Source of the DNA: Leptospira broomii serovar Hurstbridge str. 5399 | Lineage (GTDB): Bacteria > Spirochaetota > Leptospiria > Leptospirales > Leptospiraceae | Assembly (NCBI RefSeq): GCF_000243715.2 | Contig: NZ_AHMO02000004.1 | Coordinates: 560,501-624,500 of the forward strand | Length of the DNA: 64,000 bases | Direction: 5' to 3' | In this document: positions 45,801-54,762 of the stretch, in pieces | Layout: every line of letters begins with the position of its first letter | Position numbering within the stretch: the stretch's first letter is position 1 | Translations under genes and position numbers: made by a program | The notes under the pieces: generated by a model | What the model saw: the letters and a program-made list of their open reading frames with translations, nothing else | Databases searched by the model: none | What the model was told of the DNA's origin: nothing

Positions 45801-46423
45801 ATCTGGAAGGCAGATTGGGACATTTGGACGAGGTTCGGGAAGAATTGCATAGCCTTACGGACGAAGCCAAAGACCAGAAAGATTCTTCCTCTAAGGCGGC
45901 TCAGAGAATTCGCGAACTGGAAAAAGAAATTTCCGTTATGGAAGCTAGAGAGAAAGAAGTCGCTAACACGCTGCGTAAGACCGACGAACGATTGGAATTT
46001 TTGGCGGGGAGAAAAGAAGAAATTCTTTCGGTCGAAGCGAAGTTCGACAAGATCGAAGATCTTATGGCAGAGCTATCTGAGCGCCATAAACAAACTAGCA
46101 CATTGCTACAACGGGTCGAGGATCTTCGTGAGGGTGCAAGCTCGGTTAAAGACGAGTTAGAAAGTCTTCTTGCCGAAGCTGACGACACATTCGAAAAATT
46201 ATCATCATTCTTAGATGTAGTACAAACAACGGCTCAAAAGCCGCTCCCGGGCAAAAGTGGAAAATCCTCGGAGCAGAATCCGATGGTGAATAGGAAAAAA
46301 GCCACGGTCTTGAATTTATTTCACAATTTTCATTGGGCTCCGGAGACCATCGCCGAAAAGCTCGGCCTGGAAACTTCGTTAGTACAAACCATAATTCAGA
46401 GCGAGGCGGCAAAAAGGGGATGA
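42842..46423 (+). CDS. Giant membrane-tethered coiled-coil protein with C-terminal helix-turn-helix
   Basis: 1193 residues. A short N-terminal helix (LELLFPFLASVGITILLRR) is followed by more than 1000 residues of charged heptad sequence. It contains a tandem duplication with 51-residue period (residues about 396-446 and 447-497; DDLRKEILFGLKEFHSSLE versus EDLRKKVFASAQEFHSTLE) and two copies of EEKIxxLNGTID. The last 45 residues form a helix-turn-helix (ATVLNLFHNFHWAPETIAEKLGLE), as in DUF2802/DUF6115-type tails. I believe it belongs to the spirochaete-specific family sometimes called SpiroCoCo; a structural or filament role at the membrane is likely. Confidence 0.85.
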   Translation: MGLELLFPFLASVGITILLRRMDKSNYKLSQIKRYTGKLQDELQEIAMEKIQSVKDSGIELEISLKQTRKLAEEVRTLNDESRQLLETIRSNREFLNAVTLDLKEVVHLSGDIRKESESIQDGLNRLESGKKDLNGVTIRIQELRSEAESLLGAFQEKINLRSDDILQSLASKIVELEGLLEAKADRVEIGLDSLSESYRQKLEAQTKAIMGDTVGKVELAREEVSNLLDSMKAKEEDLDAQTDRIQTAFLTVTEKIDRMDSRVDEKGELAARKLEDLFAKSESVLRQKFDQILEQVIHSKEAYLNGVKIEIDAIRREIEGMSLETLTRRDEILNETRRQAEGINDSINIFQEKYLEAENKLLKQADSRKSDLMRQIDSFEDEFNRISSSLRSEADDLRKEILFGLKEFHSSLETARGDEEKKARARIEDVRDSLEEELGSLREESEDLRKKVFASAQEFHSTLEVVRNEEEKKSRSKIEEIRVILEDEVHALHASHSERFRLEWDQIRENLKSFDIQVSTRMREMDAYVKDIRSAMESSAGDILGEAEEKISQLNGTIDEEFRKMDRRLEHFGRSWEEEVVSLKSHTQEAIQGLEERLGQIHLRGAELLEEFGTVYASQKDKIEEFVSKYKTNFRKEGEDVREELTQRFREIKTEGQSLVSSLKEDYSEIGEKFENLIKKNEKLMEAQAERIRTSTEVELDHAAEEATSVLERLRESAEEFFERQEEKIGRLNGTIDAKINKQLSALLDKGHVQLGQLEERISKHLQDVKRNLEEALKAGKRESEEQMKGFQSQVRNLLRETESSSEEFLRSGKEEFLAAQEEYRRLQIELKTDLREIQEAKNSLFSELETEAEALRSSVQEISDKMQEAESKSVLFLDVKEMIDRSEEFVERMKAAVEEANHSESLSLELDKNLHRLKQYQEELERRLEKAEERESEILDVAGKAESLKEEFSKMLLESAHWEDTIQKLEEAGNRASEMESKFVDLEGRLGHLDEVREELHSLTDEAKDQKDSSSKAAQRIRELEKEISVMEAREKEVANTLRKTDERLEFLAGRKEEILSVEAKFDKIEDLMAELSERHKQTSTLLQRVEDLREGASSVKDELESLLAEADDTFEKLSSFLDVVQTTAQKPLPGKSGKSSEQNPMVNRKKATVLNLFHNFHWAPETIAEKLGLETSLVQTIIQSEAAKRG

Positions 46424-46496
46424 TTTTGTTCTTGACCCTAGTCTTCCGGACCAATATGTCTCGTTTCTACTTGTATCATATTATGCGTTTACAATC

Positions 46497-46515
46497 AAAG
46501 GAGGACTCCTTTTTT
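46497..46515 (+). terminator. Small rho-independent terminator after the coiled-coil gene
   Basis: AAAGGAG (46497-46503) pairs with CTCCTTT (46506-46512) across a tight GA turn, in practice a 4-base loop, and is followed by more T (six T in total at 46510-46515). It lies 74 bp after the coiled-coil stop codon and would separate that gene from the histone gene. Confidence 0.5.
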
Positions 46516-46580
46516 AAATAAAGGTAACTTTAAATAATCAAGGGGCTTTAGCGAAAGTAGTTCCTTTTTTGAAGGCTTTT

Positions 46581-46612
46581 GGAAACGTATCTAAGTATAA
46601 CCGATACGTTCC
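46581..46612 (+). other. Stem-loop in the leader of the histone-fold gene
   Basis: GGAAACGTATC (46581-46591) pairs with GATACGTTCC (46603-46612) with one bulged A. It lies 46 bp before the ATG used for the histone gene and may be in its 5' untranslated region. A regulatory role is only a suggestion. Confidence 0.35.
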
Positions 46613-46657
46613 GGAAAGTCCGGATGAGAAAGGAGAAAGCTCTCAAAGCACGTTGAT

Positions 46658-46891
46658 ATGGTACAAAAAAAGAAAACTACAGTTAAGAGGAAGAATTCCA
46701 TGGCTCAAAGCGCTGAAAAGGATACCCTCATCGTCGCAAGCAAGGTGAAAGCCTATATCAAATCGAAAGGTTTTATGACCTCCGGTGATGCTGTCGACGG
46801 TTTGAATGAGAAGCTTTACGCTCTGATCGACGATGCTCTGAAACGGACCGAGGCGAACAAACGTACGACGGTTCGACCCACCGACTTCTAA
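46658..46891 (+). CDS. Bacterial histone-fold protein
   Basis: 77 residues from the ATG at 46658, or 63 from an internal ATG at 46700 that has GAGGAAG 6 bp before it. The core reads as a histone fold: helix 1 (TLIVASKVKAYIKSKG), loop 1 (FMTSG), long helix 2 (DAVDGLNEKLYALIDDALKR) and loop 2 with the RxTVxxxD motif (KRTTVRPTDF), matching the archaeal pattern R-K-T-V-x-x-x-D. Helix 3 is almost missing, as in described bacterial histones (Bdellovibrio Bd0055, Leptospira HLp). With the longer start it gains a Lys/Arg-rich N-terminal tail (KKKTTVKRK). It is expected to be a DNA-binding nucleoid protein. map follows 6 bp later. Confidence 0.82.
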   Translation: MVQKKKTTVKRKNSMAQSAEKDTLIVASKVKAYIKSKGFMTSGDAVDGLNEKLYALIDDALKRTEANKRTTVRPTDF

Positions 46892-46897
46892 GCTTTC

Positions 46898-47653
46898 TTG
46901 ATCTACATCAAGAACAAGACCGAAATCGAGAAAATGAGGGCGGCAGGAAAACTAGCCGCCAGACTTCTGGACTATATTTCCGGGTATGTCAAGCCCGGAG
47001 TTAGTACATTAGAACTCAATGATCTTTGCGAAGAGTTCACTAAAAAGAACGGAGGCAAGTCGGCTCCCTTGGGATACAAGGGATTTCCGAAATCGGTCTG
47101 CACATCCATCAACGAGGTTGTCTGTCACGGGATTCCGAAGGCAACCGACGTTTTAAAGTCGGGAGATATCGTTAATATCGACGTTACTCCGATTGTGGAT
47201 GGATATCATGGGGATTCGTCTCGAACGTTTATCGTCGGCGGAAAAAGCAGTCCTGAAGTGGAACTTTTAGTTCAGGATGCGGAAAAGGCGATGTGGATGG
47301 GAATCGAGCAGGTCAAACCGGGTAATCGCATTAACGATATTGCGAATGCGATCGATGATTATCTGACACCAAAGGGTTATGGAATCGTAAGAGATCTTAT
47401 GGGGCATGGGATAGGCCGAGGATTTCATGAAGAACCTCAGGTACCTCATTTCAGATCTAACCGTAAATTGACTAAACTCGAACCGGGAATGACTTTTACT
47501 ATCGAACCCATGGTAAATCTGGGTACTTGGGAAGTTATTTTTTCTAAGAAAGACGGTTGGACGGTCACGACAAAAGACGGAAAATGGTCCGCTCAGTTCG
47601 AGCATACCATTCTTGTCACCGAAAAAGGCTATGAAATTTTGACCCTCCCGTAG
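46898..47653 (+). CDS. map: Methionine aminopeptidase type I
   Basis: Removes N-terminal methionine from new proteins. 251 residues starting at a TTG. Metal ligands: the two aspartates in VNIDVTPIVDGYHGDSSRTF, the histidine in LMGHGIGRGFHEEP, and glutamates in FTIEPMV and AQFEHTIL. It begins 6 bp after the histone-fold gene and is probably co-transcribed with it. Confidence 0.96.
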   Translation: MIYIKNKTEIEKMRAAGKLAARLLDYISGYVKPGVSTLELNDLCEEFTKKNGGKSAPLGYKGFPKSVCTSINEVVCHGIPKATDVLKSGDIVNIDVTPIVDGYHGDSSRTFIVGGKSSPEVELLVQDAEKAMWMGIEQVKPGNRINDIANAIDDYLTPKGYGIVRDLMGHGIGRGFHEEPQVPHFRSNRKLTKLEPGMTFTIEPMVNLGTWEVIFSKKDGWTVTTKDGKWSAQFEHTILVTEKGYEILTLP

Positions 47654-47666
47654 TATCTTGGAGGGC

Positions 47667-48590
47667 ATGGATTTTGTCTGGAAATATCTTTCCTTAGTAG
47701 GAAAGGACTTAGTCTTCTTTTTACTCGGCTTCCTTGTCTTTTATATCGGTAAAAAAGTCAAAGATTGGTTAGAACCTAGAAAATTGGACGAAGAACTTGT
47801 CCGTTCGGATAATGGCGCCCTGGCTTTAAGTCTCTCGGGATATTATCTGGGAATCATCGTTTTATTCATCACGATTGTCTCCCATCCAGGCGACGGAACC
47901 GGCCTTGTAGGCGACGTAATTCAAGTTTCGGCATATTCACTTTTAGGTGTAGTCTTACTCTTAGTGTCTCAATGGTTAAACGACGCGTTCATCCTGCGTG
48001 GAATCGATGCTCAAGAAGAAGTTTACGAAAATAAAAATTTAGCCGTAGGGACGGTTTTGTTCGGAGGAACGATCGCTAGTTCCTTTTTTATCGCTGCAGC
48101 TTTAAACGGAGACATCGGATCGAAAGTTTTTCCGGAAGGATTGGGGTTGTCAATTTCCCCAATTTGGGAGCGGACCTTAATCGGAGCCATATTATCGGTT
48201 ATTTTCTTTTTGATCGGCCAATTAGGGATGATTCTTTTTACGTTTTACTATCAACTCTGGATTCCGTATAAGCTAAAGGACGAGCTGGAATCTAAACAAA
48301 ACTTAGCTGCAGGAATTGCGTTTGCCGGAGCACTACTTGCGATAGGAATTCTTTTAACAAGAGCCTTATTTCGGGAATTCGATTCAATTATGCATACAGG
48401 TATTCTTCTTCTATTGGATCTAGGCTTTGCGTTTTTGATTATACCGGTTCTTCATTTTTTTGCGGGAAGGGTGATCTTATCCGGATCAACCTTAAAGCAT
48501 GAGATTGCCGAGGATCAAAATTTCGGGGCGGGATTATTGGAAGCGGTCGTACTAGTTTCTTTTTCCGCGATTATCTTCTTTGCCGTTTAA
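47667..48590 (+). CDS. Tandem DUF350 membrane protein
   Basis: 307 residues from the ATG at 47667, which follows GGAGG; a TTG at 47658 is a less likely start. About eight membrane helices arranged as a duplication: DNGALALSLSGYYLGII and ENKNLAVGTVLFGGTIA in the first half, SKQNLAAGIAFAGALLAIG and EDQNFGAGLLEAVVLVS in the second. These N/L-A-x-G helix openings are the DUF350 (UPF0719) signature. The function of the family is unknown. It lies 13 bp after map. Confidence 0.83.
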   Translation: MDFVWKYLSLVGKDLVFFLLGFLVFYIGKKVKDWLEPRKLDEELVRSDNGALALSLSGYYLGIIVLFITIVSHPGDGTGLVGDVIQVSAYSLLGVVLLLVSQWLNDAFILRGIDAQEEVYENKNLAVGTVLFGGTIASSFFIAAALNGDIGSKVFPEGLGLSISPIWERTLIGAILSVIFFLIGQLGMILFTFYYQLWIPYKLKDELESKQNLAAGIAFAGALLAIGILLTRALFREFDSIMHTGILLLLDLGFAFLIIPVLHFFAGRVILSGSTLKHEIAEDQNFGAGLLEAVVLVSFSAIIFFAV

Positions 48591-48598
48591 GAATTAAG

Positions 48599-48973
48599 CT
48601 AAAATAATTCTTTGGAGGAATACAATTTCCATTCGAGATGATAAACTTTTTTCGTCCCGTATTCGAAGGACTCCCGTAGCCAGCTTGGCTCGTCCGATTC
48701 GTTTATTACAAGGGTAGAAAAAATTTCGGTAAGTTCCTTTTTGATTTCGGGAAAAATGGTCTTATGCGTCGGAAGAAAGGGAGAAAGTTCTCTCTCTGAG
48801 AATCCTTTCAAAGCACCGACTAGTCCGGCCAGTAAACAACGGTTCAAAAGAGAATTATCGTTCATTTGCGAGGGAATTCCAGCTTCCTTTGCTGCGATGA
48901 GAAGATCCTGTATTGGAATTCCACCGCTTAAAACGGAGAGAGGAAGATCTAATTCGTTTTCTCCCGTATCCAT
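48599..48973 (-). CDS. Conserved hypothetical protein
   Basis: Unrecognised, 124 residues, no signal peptide or membrane helix. The sequence is mixed alpha (PIQDLLIAAKEAGIPSQM; NRCLLAGLVGALKGFSERELSP; WLRESFEYGTKKVYHLEW). It converges with the DUF350 gene (8 bp apart) and diverges from queG (17 bp). The tight fit between neighbours supports a real gene. Confidence 0.6.
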   Translation of the reverse strand: MDTGENELDLPLSVLSGGIPIQDLLIAAKEAGIPSQMNDNSLLNRCLLAGLVGALKGFSERELSPFLPTHKTIFPEIKKELTEIFSTLVINESDEPSWLRESFEYGTKKVYHLEWKLYSSKELF

Positions 48974-48990
48974 ATTGTTTTTATAAAACT

Positions 48991-49929
48991 ATGTTCATGG
49001 AAAGTAAAGAACTTCTGTCCGAATTAGAATCGCTCGTTCACAAAAACGGTTTTCAATTATTCGGAGCCGCAAGGGCCGTTGTACCGGAAAGTGATAAGAG
49101 AAACATTCTAGAATGGGTTCGGGAAGGCAGACACGGTAATATGGACTGGTATCCTCGTAATATGAAACTCAGATTGGAATTGGAAGGTCTAGGATTTCAT
49201 CCCGAAACCGTCTTTGTTTTAGGGGCGCTATATTCGGATCCCGAGTACGAAGAGATCGCGTCCAAGCTTCCGTTTCGTTTTTCCCGATACGCTACCGGCG
49301 CAGATTATCATGCGGTGTTAAAAAAATCGGCTCGAGACGTACTGACAATTCTCAGGGATCGGTTTCCGAATAATGTTTTTAGGCAGGGGGTGGATTCTTT
49401 GCCCGTACCTGAAAAAATTTTAGCCAGAGAGGCCGGTCTAGGTTGGATAGGAAAAAATACTAATTTATTAAACGAAGAGATTGGTTCCTATTTTTTTTTG
49501 ACGGTAATTTTCACCGATCTCCCTCTTCGAATTGCCTCCCTTACCGCTAAGGATCGATGCGGAACCTGCGACGAGTGCATTCGAGCTTGTCCAACCGGTG
49601 CACTTTCGGCGTATCAAATAGACGCGCGTAAATGTATTTCGTACAAAACAATCGAAGATCGTTCCCCCACCGTCGAAGGATTACACGGGTGGGTGTACGG
49701 TTGCGATATCTGCCAAGAAGTATGCCCTTGGAACCGAGTAAAAGCCAAGAGAAGAGGGACAGAAACTGAAATCGAAGAATTTAAAGTTCGCGATTTTTTT
49801 AAAACCGACGGTTCGGCTATGCTAACGCTTACCGACGAGGAATTTCAGCGGCAGTTTTCGGACGCCGCCGTCAATCGGATCTCTTACGCCCAATTTCGCA
49901 GAAACCTTATCACCGTGAATTCGGAATAG
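48991..49929 (+). CDS. queG: Epoxyqueuosine reductase
   Basis: Final step of queuosine synthesis in tRNA: reduces epoxyqueuosine, using cobalamin and iron-sulfur clusters. About 312 residues from the ATG at 48991 (another ATG is at 48997; the longer frame back to 48913 runs through the neighbour's coding strand). Cluster motifs: CGTCDECIRACPTGAL and CDICQEVCPWN. The central part REAGLGWIGKNTNLLNEEIGSYFFL is the cobalamin-binding/active-site region typical of QueG. Confidence 0.94.
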   Translation: MFMESKELLSELESLVHKNGFQLFGAARAVVPESDKRNILEWVREGRHGNMDWYPRNMKLRLELEGLGFHPETVFVLGALYSDPEYEEIASKLPFRFSRYATGADYHAVLKKSARDVLTILRDRFPNNVFRQGVDSLPVPEKILAREAGLGWIGKNTNLLNEEIGSYFFLTVIFTDLPLRIASLTAKDRCGTCDECIRACPTGALSAYQIDARKCISYKTIEDRSPTVEGLHGWVYGCDICQEVCPWNRVKAKRRGTETEIEEFKVRDFFKTDGSAMLTLTDEEFQRQFSDAAVNRISYAQFRRNLITVNSE

Positions 49930-49960
49930 ATGATGGATGTTTTTCTAGGAAACTCTACGT

Positions 49961-51673
49961 TTAAATCTGAAAGCGGGATAAATTAGAATCTAATTGTTCG
50001 GTCCTTGCTTTTAAGCCCTGGGCTTGGCTCGCTAATTTCTGCGAGATGGAGGCTAATCTTTGAGCTTCAGCAGTGGAATTTTGCATGGATTGGCTGATTT
50101 CCGCAACGGCTGCTTTTTGTTCCTTAGTAGCGTCGGCAACTTCAAACGATAGTTCCGAAACCTCGCGAATCGTTGCCGAAATATCCTCCGCTGAGCGAAG
50201 CTGTTCACCCAGCGCAATAATTACCGATTCCGAAGCCGCATGAATGCTCCGAATATCGCCGGATACGGATTCGATGGAAAGTATCACGTCGTCTACGTTT
50301 TTAGTTCCTTGCTCCACGATTCCGTCTGTGCTTGAAATCAAATCCTGGATGCCTTTGACACTTTCATTCGTCCTCGTCGATAACTTAGATATTTCCGACG
50401 CTACGACCGCAAATCCTTTTCCGGCTTCTCCCGCTCGTGCGGCTTCGATAGATGCATTCAAAGAAAGTAAATTAGTTTGTTCTGAAATTTCAGTAATTAT
50501 ATCGACGATACCTTGTATTTGCTGCGAAATTCCGCGAATATCCTCCATGGCTTTGGTCGCTTTTAAAACCGTTGTTCTCCCTTTTTCGGCGGACGTTTCG
50601 GCTGCCTGAGACGTTTTTACCAAATTGGATAAAGACATTTCCACTTCGCGCAATTGCTTTACGAAATTTCGGGACCTTGCATCGATTTGCCCGGCAAGAT
50701 TAGCTTCTCGTTCGACGGCGGTGGCTACATTTTGAAAAGAAGAGGATAGCTCCTCTAAGGAAGCGGAAGATTCTTCCGAACCTGCCGCTATCTGTTGAGA
50801 CGTATTATTTACGCTATCAACTTGAGCTTCGATTTCGAAAGAACTTTCTTTCGTGCTTTGCGAAGTATCTCTTACTACGGTAATCAGCGATTTCAAGTTG
50901 CCTACCATAATATCCATCGAAGACAGCAGTTTTCCCGTTTCATCTTTTCGATTCGTATCTAAGATTATGTTTAAATTTCCGGAGGCGACCGTTTCCGAGG
51001 CGGATAAGGCATGGTTTAATGGCAAGGTTATGCTTCGAATAATAACCCAAGATAGTCCTAACGCGCCGATAAGGGCAAAGGCGGAAAGGATCAGATCCGA
51101 CCAGAAACTGAATTTCTGAATTCTTTGCAGCTCTTTCGTTTCCAATTCCAATATTTCCGCTTGAAAGGCATAAATTTCATCCAGTAGATATGTGAGTTTT
51201 TTTTGGGTGGGCTCCACCTCAGCGTGAAAGAACGAGGTGACTTCGGTTGGGCCGGCTTTTGATTTTTGTAGGACCAAAATTTTTTCTAGAACAATTAAAT
51301 AGCGTTCCCGTTCTTCCTTAAATTCCTTGAGCAATTTAATGCCTTTTGGTCTTTTTATAAGCGGCTCTAAAATTCGAATATCGCGTTCGGTTTTTTCCCT
51401 GAATTCTTTTAGAAACTCGCCGGAGTTTCCGGAAATCTCATCCGCTCTGTCAAGTTTGAAAGCCTTTGCTTGTTGAAATTCCATTTCGATCGTACTTCTG
51501 AGTAGCTTCGAGGATAAATCTTTTTTAAGAATAGCTTCGCGCATCGGGCCATTGACGGCGTCGAAAACGAGATCCATAGAAACGATTCCTACGCTTGCAA
51601 TTATTAGCAAAATTAGAACGATTAAGAAAAAGGACCCGCGTAATCGATTGGCTATACTGATATTTGCAAACAT
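49961..51673 (-). CDS. Methyl-accepting chemotaxis protein
   Basis: 570 residues. A first membrane helix ([21 protein letters not shown]), a periplasmic four-helix-bundle sensor (about 35-190), a second helix ([23 protein letters not shown]), a HAMP domain ([20 protein letters not shown]) and the signalling hairpin tip [27 protein letters not shown]. The ligand is unknown. No chemotaxis genes adjoin; cheX is 16 kb away. Confidence 0.95.
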   Translation of the reverse strand: MFANISIANRLRGSFFLIVLILLIIASVGIVSMDLVFDAVNGPMREAILKKDLSSKLLRSTIEMEFQQAKAFKLDRADEISGNSGEFLKEFREKTERDIRILEPLIKRPKGIKLLKEFKEERERYLIVLEKILVLQKSKAGPTEVTSFFHAEVEPTQKKLTYLLDEIYAFQAEILELETKELQRIQKFSFWSDLILSAFALIGALGLSWVIIRSITLPLNHALSASETVASGNLNIILDTNRKDETGKLLSSMDIMVGNLKSLITVVRDTSQSTKESSFEIEAQVDSVNNTSQQIAAGSEESSASLEELSSSFQNVATAVEREANLAGQIDARSRNFVKQLREVEMSLSNLVKTSQAAETSAEKGRTTVLKATKAMEDIRGISQQIQGIVDIITEISEQTNLLSLNASIEAARAGEAGKGFAVVASEISKLSTRTNESVKGIQDLISSTDGIVEQGTKNVDDVILSIESVSGDIRSIHAASESVIIALGEQLRSAEDISATIREVSELSFEVADATKEQKAAVAEISQSMQNSTAEAQRLASISQKLASQAQGLKARTEQLDSNLSRFQI

Positions 51674-51819
51674 TTAACGTATTATTCTCCTCAGTTGAGT
51701 TGGTAACTTAATTTGTTTGTTCGGATTTGCTCGCGAACGCCCGCTTAATGCGAGAATTCTTCCAAATAAAATCAATTTGCGAAAGCGCGAAAACTCCTTT
51801 CCCCTGACCCTGCAAAATT

Positions 51820-53004
51820 ATGGAATGGAAAGAAGCGATGGTGGTTTCCGGTTCCCGCAATTCTCAAAACAAATTCGACGAAAATTTTCTTAAATCGACT
51901 CGGACTAAATTACGCGGTTGGTTTTTACGGGAAAAACGCGATCTTCCGTTTCGACAGAACCGAACGCCGTATTCGACTTGGGTAAGCGAAGTAATGCTTC
52001 AGCAAACCAGAGTTACTACGATGATTCCGCTTTACGAATCTTTTTTGCAACGATTTCCCAAACCGAGCGATTTGGCGGAAGCGGAAGAAGAGGAGGTCCT
52101 ACGGTACTGGAAGGGATTAGGATATTACTCAAGGGCGAAGAATCTGCATAAAGGAGTTCGAAAATTAGTTTCGGAATTTTCCGGAATCTTCCCTCGGACC
52201 CTCGAAGGGGCGCTTTCCTTACCGGGAGTGGGTCAGTATACTGCAAGCGCTATTCTTTCCATTTCTTATAATATTCCTTTGGCAGTTTTGGACGGAAATG
52301 CAAAGAGAGTTCTCTCTCGACTTTTTTTATTCAGAGGAAGTCCCTCAAAATCGGCCTCGATTTTACAGGAACTAGCGGATCAATTTCTGGATAGGGATTA
52401 TGCCGGAGATCATAATGAATCCGTGATGGAATTGGGGGCGAGAATTTGCCTGCCGACGACTCCTCTTTGTGGAGAATGCCCGTTGCAAAAAGAATGCGAG
52501 GCTTACCGAGAAGGGGTTCAGCAGGAAATTCCAATCGCTGAAAAGAAAAGTAAAGAAATTGCGTTGGGCATTCGATTCCTAATTGTCCGCGCACCGGCCG
52601 GAATTCTTTTGCTTAGATATTCTAAAAGAAGATTTTTTAAGACTATTTTCACTCTGCCGTTTACTTGGGACGGAAAATCTCCCTACGCTGTCGATCCGGT
52701 TACTGAACTTGATCTTACCTTTCATGATACCGGAACGAAGTTTAGGCATACGATCACTCATCATAAAATTGTAGGTTCTATTTGGGAAGCGTCGATTTCC
52801 GCTAAACAGTCTCGCGATCTAGTGGATTCGATTCGAAAGAAGCACGTTGAAGTGGACTATAAATGGTGCGAGTGGGATGATTTGGAGACCGAGTGTCCTT
52901 CCTCGATCGCCGGAAAAATTAAATCGGCGGTTTCTCCGAAAGAGCCGGTTTTACCCGGAATTCCGACAGTAGCAAAGAAAGCAAAAGGCAGCCAGCGCAT
53001 ATGA
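51820..53004 (+). CDS. mutY: A/G-specific adenine glycosylase
   Basis: Removes adenine mispaired with 8-oxoguanine. 394 residues. The catalytic Glu lies in EVMLQQTRV, the helix-hairpin-helix in LPGVGQYTASAIL, the catalytic Asp in VLDGNAKRV, and the iron-sulfur cysteines in CLPTTPLCGECPLQKEC. The C-terminal NUDIX-like 8-oxoG recognition domain (about 250-365) is present. The ATG at 51838 is an alternative start. The stop overlaps the next start (ATGA). Confidence 0.95.
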   Translation: MEWKEAMVVSGSRNSQNKFDENFLKSTRTKLRGWFLREKRDLPFRQNRTPYSTWVSEVMLQQTRVTTMIPLYESFLQRFPKPSDLAEAEEEEVLRYWKGLGYYSRAKNLHKGVRKLVSEFSGIFPRTLEGALSLPGVGQYTASAILSISYNIPLAVLDGNAKRVLSRLFLFRGSPSKSASILQELADQFLDRDYAGDHNESVMELGARICLPTTPLCGECPLQKECEAYREGVQQEIPIAEKKSKEIALGIRFLIVRAPAGILLLRYSKRRFFKTIFTLPFTWDGKSPYAVDPVTELDLTFHDTGTKFRHTITHHKIVGSIWEASISAKQSRDLVDSIRKKHVEVDYKWCEWDDLETECPSSIAGKIKSAVSPKEPVLPGIPTVAKKAKGSQRI

Positions 53005-54758
53005 ATATTAGATCAACAGGCGATTTTCTTCGGGAGCTTTCCAGACATAAGGAATTATTGGAAATCACGGATCCGATCGATCCGATCTTAGAGCTTGCCG
53101 AATTGCAACGAAGAGTCGTGGCTAAGCGCGGACCTGCATTACTTTTTCGGAATGTAATCGGATCGAAAATTCCCGTGGCTACGAATTTATACGGATCTAA
53201 AAAAAGAATTCATATTGCCTTCGGTGAAGATCCGGAACGTTTCGTACAAAGGATCGCGCATTCTGCAAAACATCTCCTGCCGCCTACTTTCGGAAAAGTC
53301 TGGGAAGTCAGATCCTTGGCATGGGCGGCTCTTAAAATCGGCCTGCGTAAAATTTCTTTTCCCGCTGTTCTGGAAAGTGAGGAAGATAGCTTGGATGCTC
53401 TTCCAGCAATCAAATCCTGGCCAAAGGATGCCGGACGATTTATAACACTGCCCTTGGTTTATACGGAGAGTCCTTCGACTGGAAAGGGGAATTTAGGGAT
53501 GTATCGAATCCAGTTTCACGGACCGAAACAAACCGGAATGCATATACAAATTCATCGAGGGGGAGGATTTCACTATCATGAAGCCGAGAAGAAAGATCAA
53601 GCCTTACCTGCCCACATTTATGTAGGAGGTCCCCCGGCCCTTACGATTGCCGCAGTAGCTCCTCTTCCTGAAGAAATTAGCGAATTTCTTTTGGCTTCGT
53701 TGTTATTGGGAGAGAGACTGAGAATTTCCAGAAAACCGGAATTAAGTCCGTTGCCCATCGTTGCAGACGCCGATTTCGCCCTAATCGGAAAAATTCCTCC
53801 GAAAATCAGAAAACCCGAAGGACCGTTCGGCGATCATTACGGTTACTACGCCCTTAAACACGATTATCCCGTATTCGAAGTGGATCGTATCTTTCGTAGA
53901 AAAGATGCGGTATGGCCCGCTACTGTAGTCGGACGCCCCCCGCAGGAAGATCATTGGATTGCGGAATACTTACAGGATTTATTATCTCCTTTGTTTCCTT
54001 TAGTTATGCCGCAAGTAAAAGGAGTCTGGGCATACGAAGAATCAGGCGTTCATTCCCTTGCCGCAGCGATCGTGAAGGAGAGATATAGGAAAGAAGCATT
54101 TATGGGCGCCTTGCGCATATTAGGCGAAGGGCAACTCTCACTTACGAAGGTACTTATGGTAACGGATCAGGAAGTCGAACTTAAGGATTTCAAGAAAGTA
54201 TTTTCGACGATTCTCGAGAGGTTCGATCCGGAGACCGACCTGCATATTTTCTCGAATATCGCGCAGGATACGTTGGATTATACCGGGCCTAAGGTGAACG
54301 AAGGGAGTAAGGCGGTTTTCTTGGGAGTGGGAAATAAACTTCGAAAGTTAAAGTCTAAAATCGAAGTCTCCTTCAAAAATTCCAAATTTAAAAAACCCAA
54401 GGTCTATTGCCCGGGCGCACTTGTCGTATCGGGGAGTCCTTACAAACGCGGAGATGAGCTCGCGGAACTACTGCTCAAGGAATCCGCAATTCAGGGATTT
54501 ACATTCGTATTTTTAGTGGATGATTCGGAAGGAGCGACTGTGTCGGATCACGATTTCATTTGGAATGTATTTACTCGATTTGAACCGGCGGCGGACATCT
54601 ATGGAAATTTTCAAGTTCGAAGAAATCATCTATCTTTTTCCTCTCCGGTGGTCATCGACGCTCGTCTTAAAGATTGGTATCCTGCCGTTCTTGAACCGGA
54701 TCCTAAGATAGCCAAACGGGTTGAAGATAGATTTGGTAGACTTTTAAATTCGCTTTGA
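53001..54758 (+). CDS. UbiD-family prenylated-FMN decarboxylase
   Basis: 585 residues. Typical UbiD opening (FLRELSRHKELLEITDPIDPILELAELQRRV) and the catalytic E-R-E region including KPEGPFGDHYGYY. Decarboxylates an aromatic or polyprenylated substrate with prenyl-FMN from a UbiX partner not in this window. A role in menaquinone synthesis is likely because spirochaete UbiD proteins of this length are usually linked to quinones, but the sequence alone cannot fix the substrate. Coupled to mutY by a 4-bp overlap. Confidence 0.87.
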   Translation: MNIRSTGDFLRELSRHKELLEITDPIDPILELAELQRRVVAKRGPALLFRNVIGSKIPVATNLYGSKKRIHIAFGEDPERFVQRIAHSAKHLLPPTFGKVWEVRSLAWAALKIGLRKISFPAVLESEEDSLDALPAIKSWPKDAGRFITLPLVYTESPSTGKGNLGMYRIQFHGPKQTGMHIQIHRGGGFHYHEAEKKDQALPAHIYVGGPPALTIAAVAPLPEEISEFLLASLLLGERLRISRKPELSPLPIVADADFALIGKIPPKIRKPEGPFGDHYGYYALKHDYPVFEVDRIFRRKDAVWPATVVGRPPQEDHWIAEYLQDLLSPLFPLVMPQVKGVWAYEESGVHSLAAAIVKERYRKEAFMGALRILGEGQLSLTKVLMVTDQEVELKDFKKVFSTILERFDPETDLHIFSNIAQDTLDYTGPKVNEGSKAVFLGVGNKLRKLKSKIEVSFKNSKFKKPKVYCPGALVVSGSPYKRGDELAELLLKESAIQGFTFVFLVDDSEGATVSDHDFIWNVFTRFEPAADIYGNFQVRRNHLSFSSPVVIDARLKDWYPAVLEPDPKIAKRVEDRFGRLLNSL

Positions 54759-54762
54759 TCGA

